Origin: Aeromonas finlandensis
Lineage (GTDB): Bacteria; Pseudomonadota; Gammaproteobacteria; Enterobacterales; Aeromonadaceae
NCBI RefSeq assembly: GCF_000764645.1
Contig: NZ_JRGK01000011.1
Span: 1 to 64,000, forward strand
Direction: 5' to 3'
Length of the DNA stretch: 64,000 nucleotides
Both the position numbers and the translations under genes were made by a program. The first letter of the stretch is position 1. Each line of letters starts with the position of its first letter. Positions 36,599-46,298 of this stretch are shown here, piece by piece. The notes beneath the pieces are model-generated. The model searched no databases and had not been told where the DNA came from. It saw nothing but the letters and a program-made list of their open reading frames with translations.

Positions 36599-37915
36599 TC
36601 AGGCCGGTTGGGGCTGCTGTTGCCGGATGGCCCGTTGCTGGAACCAGAGCCAGAGGCCGATGGCAAAACCCAGCACCGACAGACTCACCACATAGTGGGA
36701 GGGGGCCAGCATGTCGTTCTTCATCCAGAGGGTCACCGCCATCGGGGTGAGGCCGCCGAAGATGGCGTAGGCCACGTTGTAGGAGAACGACAAGCCGGAG
36801 AAGCGCACCACCGGCGGGAAGGCGTTGACCATCACATAAGGTACGGCGCCGACAATCCCGACCGCGAAGCCCACCAGCATATAGAGCGGCACCAGCTGGC
36901 TCGTACCTGCAGCCAGACCGTGATAGAAGGCGTAGCTGGAGCCTGCCAGCAGCAGGGAGCCGAACATGAAGGTGAGACCGCTGCCCAGCAGGTCGATCAG
37001 TCGGCCATAGACGATACAGCCGAGGGTCAGGGCGATGATGGCCAGCGAGTTGGCGGTCAGGGCGTCGGCCGGGCTGATGCCATAGACCTTCTGCAGATAG
37101 GTGGGGGTCATCAGGATCACCACCACGATACCGGCGGAGAGCAGCCAGGTGAGCAGCATGGAGACCACCACGCTGCTCTTGTGGTTGCGCAGCACCGCCT
37201 TGAGGGGCAGCTCGTCGGCCAGGGTCTTGTTGGCTTTCATCTCGGCGAAGACCGGGGTCTCGTGCAACCAGCGACGCAGGTACATGGCGACGATGCCGAA
37301 GATACCGCCCAGCAGGAAGGGCACCCGCCAGCCCCACTCGCTCACTTCGGCCGGGGTCAGGCTCTTGTTGACCGCAGTGGCGATGAGAGAGCCGAGCAGG
37401 ATGCCGGCCGTCAATCCAGCCGTGAGTGTGCCGCAGGCGACACCGATCCGCCGGGCAGGGACGTGCTCGGCGACAAATACCCAGGCCCCCGGCACTTCAC
37501 CGCCGATGGCCGCGCCTTGCAGGATGCGGAGTCCCAGCAGGGCGATGGGGGCGCCGATGCCGAGCACTGCATAGGTGGGCAGCAGACCGATCAACAGGGT
37601 CGGCAGCGCCATCATGATGATGCTGAGGGTGAACATCCGCTTGCGACCGATGAGATCGCCAAAGTGGGCCATGATGATGCCGCCGAGCGGGCGGGCCAGA
37701 TATCCGGCGGCGAAGATGCCGAAGGTCTGGAACTGGCGCAGCCACTCGGGAATATCGGCCGGGAAGAACAGCTCGCCGATGACCACGGCGAAGAAGACGA
37801 AGATGATGAAGTCGTAAAACTCCAGCGCACCGCCGAGGGCAGCCAGACTCAGGGTCTTGTAATCCTGTCGATTGAGGGGGCGGGTGTGATCGTGTTGTTG
37901 TGCTGTTGTGGTCAT
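36599..37915 (-). CDS. MFS transporter, metabolite:H+ symporter (MHS) family
   Basis: Protein of 438 residues with twelve hydrophobic segments. The start at 37915 (MTTTAQQHDHTRPLNRQDYKTL) begins the family-typical N-terminus; the frame is open to 38152 but that part is not conserved-looking. MHS signatures include ALEFYDFIIFVFFA near residue 30, YLARPLGGIIMAHFGDLIGRKR (GDxxGRKR) and LRILQGAAIGGEVPGA. Relatives such as ProP, ShiA and KgtP move proline-betaine, shikimate or dicarboxylates. Substrate not predictable here. Confidence 0.88.
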   Translation of the reverse strand: MTTTAQQHDHTRPLNRQDYKTLSLAALGGALEFYDFIIFVFFAVVIGELFFPADIPEWLRQFQTFGIFAAGYLARPLGGIIMAHFGDLIGRKRMFTLSIIMMALPTLLIGLLPTYAVLGIGAPIALLGLRILQGAAIGGEVPGAWVFVAEHVPARRIGVACGTLTAGLTAGILLGSLIATAVNKSLTPAEVSEWGWRVPFLLGGIFGIVAMYLRRWLHETPVFAEMKANKTLADELPLKAVLRNHKSSVVVSMLLTWLLSAGIVVVILMTPTYLQKVYGISPADALTANSLAIIALTLGCIVYGRLIDLLGSGLTFMFGSLLLAGSSYAFYHGLAAGTSQLVPLYMLVGFAVGIVGAVPYVMVNAFPPVVRFSGLSFSYNVAYAIFGGLTPMAVTLWMKNDMLAPSHYVVSLSVLGFAIGLWLWFQQRAIRQQQPQPA

Positions 37916-38094
37916 ATCCGTATGTTTCCCATCGGTTTTTTTAGTTATTGTCACCCCGGGCAAGGGGCATATGCAGGTGATCGAGAGTATGCTGCCTGCC
38001 TCTTGTGTGTAAATCGCGCAATTCGCAACACTGTCTTGCATCTTTTTGGGGCAACTTTTGGGAAAAACCAGAGTGCCCCGCTGGCGGAGGAATG

Positions 38095-38769
38095 ATGGAA
38101 AAGAAACGGGTACTGCTCTCCTGGAGCAGCGGCAAGGATTGCGCATGGGCACTGCACCAGTTGCGGCAAGATCCCGCCATCGAGGTGGTGGGGCTGTTTA
38201 CCACCCTTAATCAGGCATTCGAGCGGGTGGCGATGCACGGGGTGCGCAAGCAGCTGTTGACCGAGCAGGCCGCCTGCGTCGGGCTGCCCCTTATCACCAT
38301 CGATCTGCCCTGGCCCTGCAGCAACGAGGATTACGCCCGCATCATGACCGGCTTTATCGCCGATGTGGTGGCACAGGGGATCCGCCACATGGCCTTTGGC
38401 GATCTGTTCCTTGAGGATGTGCGCGCCTACCGTGAAAAGCAGCTGGCAGGCACAGGTATCGAGCCGCTTTTTCCGCTGTGGGGCAGTAGTACCCGCGAGC
38501 TGGCGCCGCAGATGGTGGCCGCAGGGTTGAAGGCGCGGATCAGCGCCCTCGACCCTAACAAGCTGGATGCCAGCCTGGGTGGTCACGATTTTGACGAGGT
38601 TCTGCTGGCGGCGCTGCCGGAGGGGGTCGACCCGTGCGGCGAGAATGGCGAGTTTCACACCCTGGCCTATGATGGCCCCATGTTCTCCCGTCCGCTCGGG
38701 ATCCGGGTGGGAGAAACTGTGCTGCGCGACGGTTTTGTCTTTACCGATCTGCTACCAATCGACGATTAA
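38095..38769 (+). CDS. DUF71-family ATP-binding protein (diphthine-ammonia ligase fold)
   Basis: Protein of 224 residues starting at the second of two adjacent ATGs, with GGAGG four bases upstream. The N-terminal PP-loop SWSSGKDCAWAL (residues about 9-20) and the EFHTLAYDGPMF motif near 187 are signatures of the adenine nucleotide alpha-hydrolase/DUF71 family, whose archaeal and eukaryotic members amidate diphthine. Bacteria lack diphthamide, so the substrate is different and unknown; links to B12 metabolism have been proposed for some bacterial members. Confidence 0.85.
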   Translation: MEKKRVLLSWSSGKDCAWALHQLRQDPAIEVVGLFTTLNQAFERVAMHGVRKQLLTEQAACVGLPLITIDLPWPCSNEDYARIMTGFIADVVAQGIRHMAFGDLFLEDVRAYREKQLAGTGIEPLFPLWGSSTRELAPQMVAAGLKARISALDPNKLDASLGGHDFDEVLLAALPEGVDPCGENGEFHTLAYDGPMFSRPLGIRVGETVLRDGFVFTDLLPIDD

Positions 38770-38822
38770 TTGTTGGGCTTCAAACGCTCCCTTTTTGCTG
38801 GGTGACTCACAGTTTGTTGAGG

Positions 38823-38852
38823 AGGATGGGGGCACTATTGGCCCCCTCCTTT
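38823..38852 (+). terminator. Terminator-like hairpin before aphA
   Basis: GGGGGC and GCCCCC around ACTATTG, extended by AGGA/TCCT with one bulge, then TTTGATT. It would end transcription of the DUF71 gene 25 bases before aphA. Confidence 0.55.
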
Positions 38853-38876
38853 GATTGAAGATGACGACACTTCCTT

Positions 38877-39599
38877 ATGAAACACTTCTCTGCTCGTCCG
38901 GCGCTGCTCGCGACCCTGCTGGCTGCTGCCTTCTCCTTGTCTGCCGTAGCGAGTGAGGCTGCGACCGTTCAGCCGGTTCCTGCCGGTGTCACTACCGTCA
39001 CCCTGGCCCAGCAGGCCCCCATTCACTGGGTCTCGGTGGAACAGATTGCCAAGAGCCTGGATGGTCTGCCCCCGATCGCGGTCGGGTTTGATATCGACGA
39101 TACCCTGCTCTTCTCCAGCCCGGGTTTTTACCGTGGCAGGATGGAGTACTCCCCCAAGGATCAGAGCTATCTGAAAAATCCGGCCTTCTGGGAGAAGATG
39201 AACAACGGTTGGGATGAGTTCAGTATTCCGAAAGAGGTGGGCAAGGCGCTCATCGCCATGCACCTCAAGCGCGGTGATCACATCTACTTTGTCACCGGCC
39301 GCCCGGTTACCAAGACCGAGACCGTGACCAAGACTCTGCAGAAGACCATGAACATTCCGGATGCCCAGCTCAATCCGGTGATCTTTGCCGATGATCATCC
39401 TGGCCAGAACACCAAGGTGCAGTGGCTCAAGGATAAGCAGATGAAGATCTTCTACGGTGATTCTGATGGTGATATCAAGGCGGCGCAGGAGGTCGGCATT
39501 CGCGGCATTCGTCTGCTGCGCTCGGCCAACTCCAGCTACCAGCCGTTGCCGCTGGCGGGGGCGCTGGGGGAAGAGGTGATCATCAACTCCCAGTTCTGA
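38877..39599 (+). CDS. aphA: AphA, class B acid phosphatase (periplasmic)
   Basis: Protein of 240 residues with a signal peptide ([28 protein letters not shown]). HAD-superfamily motifs are clear: [13 protein letters not shown] near residue 72 (nucleophile Asp and acid Asp), the Thr of YFVTGRP near 141, and [10 protein letters not shown] near 196. The protein is a tetrameric periplasmic phosphatase and phosphotransferase for nucleotides in enterics. It has its own terminator. Confidence 0.95.
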   Translation: MKHFSARPALLATLLAAAFSLSAVASEAATVQPVPAGVTTVTLAQQAPIHWVSVEQIAKSLDGLPPIAVGFDIDDTLLFSSPGFYRGRMEYSPKDQSYLKNPAFWEKMNNGWDEFSIPKEVGKALIAMHLKRGDHIYFVTGRPVTKTETVTKTLQKTMNIPDAQLNPVIFADDHPGQNTKVQWLKDKQMKIFYGDSDGDIKAAQEVGIRGIRLLRSANSSYQPLPLAGALGEEVIINSQF

Positions 39600-39620
39600 T
39601 CCACTGCGGATCCATGCAAA

Positions 39621-39657
39621 AAGGGCGGGGCCATTGGCACCCGCCCTTCTGTTTTTT
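39621..39657 (+). terminator. Terminator after aphA
   Basis: AAGGGCGGG and CCCGCCCTT form a stem followed by CTGTTTTTT. Confidence 0.9.
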
Positions 39658-39700
39658 GTGAGCCATGAAAAGGTTGGTCACCTTAAGTCAGCTCACGGTA

Positions 39701-39964
39701 TCAGTCAGCCCACGGCATCTCGGGCAGGCTGTCGAGGAACTCGCCGTAGCGGGTCAGATTGAAGGGGCCCTGATCGGCCTCCATCGCCATCAGTTCGGCC
39801 CCGAGGGCGCAGGCGATATACTGCAGCGCCTCTTCCCGCGGCGTGCCCTTCATCACTAGTCGCATCAGGGTCGCCTTCACATGGGGCGGGTGACCATCGT
39901 TGAGCTGGTTCTCCACCATCTCCAGCAGCGCAGCTTCGTCAAAAAATTCTTGAGAGTCGTTCAT
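39701..39964 (-). CDS. Small acidic protein of unknown function
   Basis: Protein of 87 residues, acidic, Glu/Asp and Met/Leu rich, without signal peptide or membrane segment. It is predicted mostly helical (EEALQYIACALGAELMAMEAD). The frame, codon use and length resemble small conserved gammaproteobacterial proteins, but I cannot name the family. No strong ribosome site precedes the ATG. It is convergent with aphA and divergent from the HDOD gene. Confidence 0.65.
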   Translation of the reverse strand: MNDSQEFFDEAALLEMVENQLNDGHPPHVKATLMRLVMKGTPREEALQYIACALGAELMAMEADQGPFNLTRYGEFLDSLPEMPWAD

Positions 39965-40121
39965 GGGATATCCGCAACAGTGAATGTGGCGGCCAGTATA
40001 GCCTGAATGGGGCTAACACCTTGAACGGTCAGCGAATAAACAATCCGGTGTGGCTGCAATTTGTTACCCATAATTAGGAGGAGTTTGCCAAGGCAAACAG
40101 GTTGGAACACAGATAACATGG

Positions 40122-40955
40122 ATGGACACGCCTATGCCCACGATAGATTCCCTGCTGGCTGAGCCCCGGCTCCTGCCACAGATCCCGGAAGTGATGCGCG
40201 ACTTGATCCAGACCTTCAATGAAAAGGATCCGGATCTGCTCAAGATCAGCAAGTTGATCAACAAGGACCCAGTCATCTCCGCCAAGCTGCTGCGCCTGGC
40301 CAATTCCGCCAAGTTCGGCAGTAGTCGCCAGATCGGCACCGTCAATGAAGCTGCGGTGCGGTTGGGGTTGGCAATGGTGCGTAACATGGTGCTGGCCTGC
40401 GGGCTCACCGAATCGGTCACTGCGGTTCCCGGCATTGATCTCAAACATTTCTGGGGCTGCGTCTTCAACGTGGCTGAGTTGGCTCGCCGTCTGGCGGTAA
40501 AAAAAGGGATGAAGGGGGAGGAGGTCTTTACCTGCGCCCTGTTGTTCGATCTCGGCCGACTGGTAATGCATGTGGGGCTACCGGAAAACACCGTCCATCA
40601 CATCCACGATCTGGAGCTGCACAAGGGGCGGGCCAAGGCAGAGGAGCTGGTGGTCGGCTTCAACTATGCCCAGGTCGGGGCCGCCATGGCGCGCTACTGG
40701 AAGTTCCCCGAGACCATCAGCAATGCGGTGGAGTATCACTACAATCCCATGCTGGCCAAGGAGTTCTCCCCCGAGGCCGGTTTGATCCATCTGGCGATCG
40801 TGCTGGCAGCCCAATCTGATGTGGGTGAAGAGGCGCCGCCGGAGTGGCCGACCAAGGTGGCAGAGACCCTGGGACTGAGCTGGGCCGATTGTGCCGCCCA
40901 GTTCAGCGCGCTGCGTGAACAGGGTAATGGCTATGCCGGGTTGCTGGCCGCCTGA
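40122..40955 (+). CDS. HDOD-domain protein
   Basis: Protein of 277 residues. The HDOD domain covers about 15-215: LPQIPEVMRDLIQTFNEKDPDLLKISKLINKDPVISAKLLRLANS at its start, shown here by its shorter core motif DPVISAKLLRLANS, then a YHYNP motif near 205 in place of the HD metal site. HDOD proteins lack phosphohydrolase residues and act as signalling adaptors in c-di-GMP and flagellar control. Two starts are possible, 40122 or 40134. It stands alone, with a terminator. Confidence 0.88.
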   Translation: MDTPMPTIDSLLAEPRLLPQIPEVMRDLIQTFNEKDPDLLKISKLINKDPVISAKLLRLANSAKFGSSRQIGTVNEAAVRLGLAMVRNMVLACGLTESVTAVPGIDLKHFWGCVFNVAELARRLAVKKGMKGEEVFTCALLFDLGRLVMHVGLPENTVHHIHDLELHKGRAKAEELVVGFNYAQVGAAMARYWKFPETISNAVEYHYNPMLAKEFSPEAGLIHLAIVLAAQSDVGEEAPPEWPTKVAETLGLSWADCAAQFSALREQGNGYAGLLAA

Positions 40956-40977
40956 GCCCGTTTCTCCCATCTCATCA

Positions 40978-40999
40978 GGGGCCAACGTGGCCCCTTTTT
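40978..40999 (+). terminator. Terminator after the HDOD gene
   Basis: GGGGCC and GGCCCC around AACGT, followed directly by TTTTT. Confidence 0.9.
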
Positions 41000-41083
41000 C
41001 ATTGCCGAGGGTTCCACAGGCTTGCCAGCCCGGGAGTGACGGGGCACTCTTTGCCCTTCACTTTCCGTTTGAGAGCCCTTGCC

Positions 41084-41587
41084 ATGATTGCCTCCTCCCG
41101 CCTGATCCTGCGCGAAATGATCGCCAGCGATGCCCCTTTCATTCTTGAACTGCTCAATGACGGCGACTTTTATCGCTACATCGGCGATCGGGGCGTTCGC
41201 ACGCTGGAGCAGGCGCGGGAGTATATCGAGCAGGGGCCAGCGGTCAGCTATGCCCGCTACGGTCACGGGCTCTATCTGGTGGAGCGCAGTGAGGACGGTG
41301 CCAGCCTCGGTATCTGCGGTTTGATCAAGCGCGACACCCTGGAGCAGGTCGATATCGGTTACGCCTTCCTGCCGCAATATCGCGGTCAGGGTTATGCCAT
41401 CGAAGCGGCGCAGGCCGCCCTTGCCGATGGCAAAAGTCGGTTGGGGATTGACCAAGTGGTCGCCATCGTCACCCCGGGCAACGAGCGATCCATCGGCCTG
41501 TTGGCCAAGCTGGGGCTGGTGCGCAGTCGTCTGGTCAAGTTGAGCGAAGATGCTGACGAATGCCTGCTGCTGGAACAAGGGGTGTAA
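41084..41587 (+). CDS. GNAT-family N-acetyltransferase (RimJ/RimL-like)
   Basis: Protein of 167 residues. The start at 41084 (MIASSRLILREMIASDAPFI) begins at the family's first strand; the open frame reaches 41036. The acetyl-CoA motif A is LPQYRGQGYAIEAAQAAL near residue 100, with the Q/R-x-x-G-x-G/A signature. RLILRE-type N-termini typify the RimJ/RimL group that acetylates protein N-termini or small molecules. Substrate unknown. Confidence 0.87.
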   Translation: MIASSRLILREMIASDAPFILELLNDGDFYRYIGDRGVRTLEQAREYIEQGPAVSYARYGHGLYLVERSEDGASLGICGLIKRDTLEQVDIGYAFLPQYRGQGYAIEAAQAALADGKSRLGIDQVVAIVTPGNERSIGLLAKLGLVRSRLVKLSEDADECLLLEQGV

Positions 41588-41794
41588 CTGAGCTGTTGGG
41601 GGATGAGCCTTGATAACCCGGTGGACAGATCGAGCTCCCGCATTCGCAGACAAGTATCCCAATTTGTAAGATCTTGCCAACCAGTCCATCAAATATGAGT
41701 TTTTGGGAGTCTCTGCTCCGTAAGCGAGACGCGCCTGACGGGACCCGCCCTGCATAGTAGGCACACTGGTTTCACCGTCATCGGAGCAATGGAC
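41588..41794 (+). promoter_or_regulatory. mel operon upstream region
   Basis: A 207-base gap before melA, the only place for the mel promoter. It is moderately AT-rich around 41650-41710. MelR sites are expected here by analogy with E. coli, but none was recognised by eye. Confidence 0.4.
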
Positions 41795-43147
41795 ATGAGA
41801 ACTCCCAATATCACCTTTATCGGCGCAGGGTCGACCATCTTTGTGAAGAACATCCTGGGCGATGTGTTTCACAAACCGGCCCTGAAAAACGCCAACATCT
41901 CCCTGATGGACATAGATCCGCAGCGGCTGGAAGAGTCCCAGATTGTGGTGCGCAAGCTGATGGACTCCAGCGGCGCGAAGGGGCAACTCAACTGCCACAC
42001 CGAGCTGAAACCTGCGCTCGCTGGCGCCAATTTCGTGATCGTCGCCTTCCAGATCGGTGGCTATGAGCCCTGCACCGTGACCGACTTCGAGGTGTGCAAA
42101 CGCCACGGTCTGGAGCAGACCATCGCCGATACGCTGGGGCCCGGCGGCATCATGCGGGCACTGCGCACCATCCCCCATCTGTGGCGGGTGTGCGAGGTGA
42201 TGAGCGAGGTGTGCCCCGACGCCACCATGCTCAACTACGTCAACCCCATGGCGATGAACACCTGGGCCATGTATCAACAGTTCCCTCATATCAAGCAGGT
42301 GGGGCTCTGTCACTCGGTGCAGGGAACGGCGCACGAGCTGGCCCGCGATCTCGACATCGATCCGGCGACCTTGCGTTACCGCTGCGCCGGCATCAACCAC
42401 ATGGCGTTCTATCTGAGCCTCGAGCGTCAGCTGGAGAGCGGTGAATTCGTCAATCTCTATCCCGAGTTGCTGGCCGCTTATGAAGCGGGTACCGCCCCTA
42501 AACCCGGCCTGCACCATCACCAGCGTTGCCAGAATCTGGTGCGTTACGAGCTGTTCAAGAAGTTCGGCTATTTCGTTACCGAATCCTCCGAACACTTCGC
42601 CGAATACACCCCTTACTTCATCAAGCCGGGGCGGCCTGATCTCATCGAGCGCTACAAGGTGCCGCTCGACGAGTATCCCAAACGCTGCGTGGAGCAGATT
42701 GCCCGCTGGCAGGATGACCTCACCGCCTATCGTCAGGCCGAGCGGGTCGAGGTGCCCGAATCAAACGAGTATGCGAGCGTCATCATCAACTCGCTCTGGA
42801 GCGGTGAGCCCAGCGTCATCTATGGCAACGTCAGAAACGATGGCCTCATCACCAACCTGCCGGAAGGGTGCTGCGTGGAGGTGCCCTGCCTGGTCGATGC
42901 CAACGGTATCCAGCCCACCGCCATCGGCCGCTTGCCAACCCATCTGGCAGCTCTGATGAGCACCAACATCAACGTGCAGGCGCTGGTCACCGAGGCGATC
43001 ACCGAGCGCAAGCGGGAAAGCATTTATCATGCAGCCCTGCTCGATCCCCACACTGCGGCTGTGCTTGGCATGGATGAGATCTACGCCCTGATCGACGAAC
43101 TGATTGAAGCTCACCGCGGCTGGCTGCCGGAGTGGATTCACGGCTGA
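41795..43147 (+). CDS. melA: MelA, alpha-galactosidase (glycoside hydrolase family 4)
   Basis: Protein of 450 residues. The ATG at 41795 has GGAG eight bases upstream; the ATG at 41789 is too close. GH4 features: Rossmann NAD-binding ITFIGAGSTIF at residues 5-15, metal-ligand Cys in GLCHSVQGT near 170, and INHMAFYLS near 196. GH4 enzymes need NAD+ and Mn2+ and act by transient oxidation at C3. MelA hydrolyses melibiose to galactose and glucose in the cytoplasm. melB follows 44 bases later. Confidence 0.96.
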   Translation: MRTPNITFIGAGSTIFVKNILGDVFHKPALKNANISLMDIDPQRLEESQIVVRKLMDSSGAKGQLNCHTELKPALAGANFVIVAFQIGGYEPCTVTDFEVCKRHGLEQTIADTLGPGGIMRALRTIPHLWRVCEVMSEVCPDATMLNYVNPMAMNTWAMYQQFPHIKQVGLCHSVQGTAHELARDLDIDPATLRYRCAGINHMAFYLSLERQLESGEFVNLYPELLAAYEAGTAPKPGLHHHQRCQNLVRYELFKKFGYFVTESSEHFAEYTPYFIKPGRPDLIERYKVPLDEYPKRCVEQIARWQDDLTAYRQAERVEVPESNEYASVIINSLWSGEPSVIYGNVRNDGLITNLPEGCCVEVPCLVDANGIQPTAIGRLPTHLAALMSTNINVQALVTEAITERKRESIYHAALLDPHTAAVLGMDEIYALIDELIEAHRGWLPEWIHG

Positions 43148-43191
43148 GCAAGAGCCCCCTGCGGGGGGCTTAACCCCCAAGGAGATAAACC

Positions 43192-44595
43192 ATGAGCGTC
43201 TCGCTGAAAACCAAGTTGAGCTATGGCTTCGGGGCCTTCGGCAAGGATTTTGCCATCGGCATCGTCTACATGTACCTGATGTTTTACTACACGGATGTGG
43301 TGGGGGTATCGGCTGCGGCGGTCGGTACCATCTTTCTCGTCGCCCGGATCTGGGATGCGGTCAATGACCCCATCATGGGGTGGATTGTTGATAACACCCG
43401 ATCCCGTTGGGGCAAGTTCAAACCCTGGATCCTGACCGGGACTGTGGTCAACTCCATCGCGCTGGTGATGGTGTTCTGTGCCCACTACTTCGAAGGCCCG
43501 GCCCTGATTGCCTATGTGGCGGTGACCTACATCCTGTGGGGCATGACCTATACCCTGATGGATATTCCCTTCTGGTCGCTGGTGCCCACCCTGACTCTCG
43601 ACAAGCGGGAGCGTGAGGAGCTGGTTCCCTATCCCCGCTTCTTTGCCAGTCTGGCCTGGTTGATTACCGGCGCCATCGGACTCAAGGTGGTGGATTACTT
43701 CGGGCAGGGAGACAAGGCCCACGGCTTTCTGATGTTCACCTTTATCCTCATCGCCTTTTTCGTGGTCTCGACCATCGTCACTCTGCGCAATGTGAAGGAG
43801 CGTTACAGCTCGGCAGTCGCTCCCGGGGCGGTTGGTCCCGAGCGCACCACCATCATCGATTCGGTCAAGCTGATCTTCCGCAACGACCAGCTCTCCAGCG
43901 TGCTGTTTATGGCCCTGTGCTATAACGTGGCGAACAACATCATCACCGCGTTTGCCATCTACTACTTCACCTATGTCATCGGGCGTGAGGATCTCTTCCC
44001 CAGTTACATGATGTACTCCGGTGTGGCGAATCTGATCACCCTGATGGTCTTCCCCCGTCTGGTTGGCTTTATCTCGCGCCGGGTATTGTGGGCTCTCGCC
44101 TCTCTCAGCCCGATCCTGAGCTGCCTGACTCTGCTCTATGTCGGTCTGTACGATACCCAGAACGTGCCGCTGATCGCCCTCTCCGGCATCCTGCTCAATA
44201 TCGGCACTGCCCTGTTCTGGGTGCTGCAGGTGATCATGGTCGCTGATACGGTCGACTACGGTGAGTACAAGCTGGGCACCCGCAACGAGAGCATCGCCTA
44301 CTCGGTGCAGACCATGGTGGTCAAGGCAGGTTCGGCCTTCGCCGGTTTCTTTATCGGCATCATTCTGACCCTGATCGGCTATGTCCCCAATGCGGTGCAA
44401 AGTGCAGAAACCCTGCTGGGCATGCAGTTCATCATGGTCGGACTACCTGCGGTGTTCTTTGCTCTGACCCTGTTTGTCTATTTCCGCTTCTACAAGCTCA
44501 ATGGCCAATTCCAGCGCAAGGTGGTGGAACACCTGATGCGCAAATACGAGCCCGAGAGTGCCGAGGTCGAACCCGTGCGGGCGATGGCCAGCTGA
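43192..44595 (+). CDS. melB: MelB, melibiose:cation symporter
   Basis: Protein of 467 residues with twelve transmembrane segments. The N-terminus [19 protein letters not shown] and [13 protein letters not shown] (with the cation-site Asp pair) closely resemble E. coli MelB, as do the CWRGMTYT-position segment [19 protein letters not shown] and [21 protein letters not shown] lies upstream of the ATG. It imports melibiose with Na+ or H+ for MelA. A longer C-terminal tail is present. Confidence 0.96.
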   Translation: MSVSLKTKLSYGFGAFGKDFAIGIVYMYLMFYYTDVVGVSAAAVGTIFLVARIWDAVNDPIMGWIVDNTRSRWGKFKPWILTGTVVNSIALVMVFCAHYFEGPALIAYVAVTYILWGMTYTLMDIPFWSLVPTLTLDKREREELVPYPRFFASLAWLITGAIGLKVVDYFGQGDKAHGFLMFTFILIAFFVVSTIVTLRNVKERYSSAVAPGAVGPERTTIIDSVKLIFRNDQLSSVLFMALCYNVANNIITAFAIYYFTYVIGREDLFPSYMMYSGVANLITLMVFPRLVGFISRRVLWALASLSPILSCLTLLYVGLYDTQNVPLIALSGILLNIGTALFWVLQVIMVADTVDYGEYKLGTRNESIAYSVQTMVVKAGSAFAGFFIGIILTLIGYVPNAVQSAETLLGMQFIMVGLPAVFFALTLFVYFRFYKLNGQFQRKVVEHLMRKYEPESAEVEPVRAMAS

Positions 44596-44650
44596 GCAGG
44601 TCGATTCACTGCGCCGACGCTATGTCGGCGCCATCCATAAGGAGTGGAAC

Positions 44651-46228
44651 ATGGGATATCCAATGAGTCGTCGAGCCAAGCTTTCATGCGCCATGATGGC
44701 AGCTGGCATCGCTACCCTCTGCACACAGCAGGCAGTGGCCGCCAGAGTGGAGGCATCGCAACCGACCGTTCATCTCAGCTCCTCCAGTACCGAACTGGCG
44801 GAAGGGTTCAACTGGGCGGCAGCCAAGACGGCGCAGTTCATCATGACCGGCCAGCGCGGCGTGACCAACAAGGACGAGCATCATCCGAACGGGGATGGCA
44901 CGGGTCTGCACGATTATCTCCCCTCTTACTGGGCCGGTTACTACGACCGAACGGCGTTTTACGGTCGCGATTTTGCCCATCAGGTTGCCGGTGCCGAGAT
45001 TGCGGGCTGGCGCGCCGAGAACTTTTCGATGTTCAAGGTGTTTGCCCGTAACGCTACCGAGGCGCGCAAGTGGTACACCCTCTGGGCCTTCAACTTTGAC
45101 GGCTCTCCCCATACCATCGATTACAAGAACGACAGCTGGTTCGTGCGCGAGGTGCCCGCCCAGTTCGAGTTGGTAGAGAAGGCGTATCGTGCCTACCTCT
45201 GGAGCGGGGATCGCCGCTATATCGAGGATCCGGAGTTGTGGGTCTTTTATAGCAAGGTGATGACCGACTTTATCGCCCTGCATGACGAGCAGCACCCCAA
45301 CGGGATCGCCGAAGGCAAGGGAGGGATCTTTGAGGGATCCTGCACCTACAACGAACGGGGCGAGCACCCGATAGAGGCCGCCGATGCCATCGGTTCCCAA
45401 TATCAGGCGACCCTGGCTTATGCCGCCATGCTGCAGGCGCGCGGTGAATCCGAAGCTGCGCAACAGTGGTATCAAAAAGCGCAGGTGCTAAAGGATTACT
45501 TCAATGGGGAGTGGAGCAAGGTTGTGGGGGATGAGGAGGGCCACTATGCCCGCATCCTCGACAGCAACCTCGGCAAGCACAACGATTTTGGCAAGGAGAA
45601 CAGCTGGTTCATTCCGATGAAGCTGTTATCAGAGCCGGGGCCGCGCAATGACCGCTATCTCGACTTTATCAGCGAAAAGGTAGGGGGAGGGATAGGTTCA
45701 ACACCCGAGGCGCCCGCCAATATCGAGGCCTACACCTATCTGCCGGATACCTATTTCCCCTATCAGCGCAACGAGGAGGCGTGGCAGTGGATGCGCTACA
45801 TCCTGGCCAAGCGCGATCTGCCCCACGAGCGGCCGAGTCAGGGCACCAATGGCGACTATCCGGAGATCTCCTTTACGCTGGTGTCGCAGACCGTCGAGGG
45901 GATGATGGGGATTGAGCCGGATGCGGCAGCCAACCGGGTTGCCACCCTGTCCAGGTTGCCTGCCGCGATAGAGTGGGTTGCTATCACGCAACTGCCACTG
46001 GGCAACCATCGCCTTTCGCTACGTCATACCGGAGGGGTTGAGACGGCACTCTATCAGGAGGGCTCGCAACCATTGCGCTGGGAGGCGCGCTTCCCCGGTC
46101 ATCACCCTGTATTAGTGGTGGATGGTGAGCGCAGACCGGCCCAGACGCAGCGTCTGAACGGTGTCGAGCTGAGTGTGGTGGAGGTCAGTGTGCCGCCAAA
46201 TCAGTGGGTGAGTGTCGGCGTTCCTTGA
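44651..46228 (+). CDS. Secreted putative glycosidase of the mel operon (six-hairpin type)
   Basis: Protein of 525 residues with AAGGAG six bases before the ATG at 44651 and a signal peptide (ending about TQQAVAARVEA). The mature protein is rich in Trp, Tyr and acidic residues and in helical repeats (AYAAMLQARGESEAAQQWYQKA), as in (alpha/alpha)6-toroid glycosidases; FEGSCTYNERGEHPIEAADAIGSQYQ (core ERGEHPIEAAD) may line the active site. A small beta domain ends it. I did not identify a named GH family. It may act in the periplasm on galactosides before MelB import. Confidence 0.72.
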   Translation: MGYPMSRRAKLSCAMMAAGIATLCTQQAVAARVEASQPTVHLSSSSTELAEGFNWAAAKTAQFIMTGQRGVTNKDEHHPNGDGTGLHDYLPSYWAGYYDRTAFYGRDFAHQVAGAEIAGWRAENFSMFKVFARNATEARKWYTLWAFNFDGSPHTIDYKNDSWFVREVPAQFELVEKAYRAYLWSGDRRYIEDPELWVFYSKVMTDFIALHDEQHPNGIAEGKGGIFEGSCTYNERGEHPIEAADAIGSQYQATLAYAAMLQARGESEAAQQWYQKAQVLKDYFNGEWSKVVGDEEGHYARILDSNLGKHNDFGKENSWFIPMKLLSEPGPRNDRYLDFISEKVGGGIGSTPEAPANIEAYTYLPDTYFPYQRNEEAWQWMRYILAKRDLPHERPSQGTNGDYPEISFTLVSQTVEGMMGIEPDAAANRVATLSRLPAAIEWVAITQLPLGNHRLSLRHTGGVETALYQEGSQPLRWEARFPGHHPVLVVDGERRPAQTQRLNGVELSVVEVSVPPNQWVSVGVP

Positions 46229-46252
46229 GCGTAAATCGCAACGTGGTGGTGA

Positions 46253-46283
46253 CGAGGGATGCATGGTGCATCCCTCGTTTTTT
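46253..46283. terminator. Terminator between the mel operon and melR
   Basis: CGAGGGATGCA and TGCATCCCTCG around TGG, followed by TTTTTT. It ends the mel operon; the symmetry may also serve melR on the other strand. Confidence 0.88.
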
Positions 46284-46298
46284 GCTGCGTGCGAATGG

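Noticed and set aside
36488-38095. Long plus-strand frame opposite the MFS transporter
   Set aside because: Translation is rich in His, Gln and Glu with no hydrophobic or domain pattern, while the opposite strand encodes a convincing twelve-helix transporter with start and terminator.
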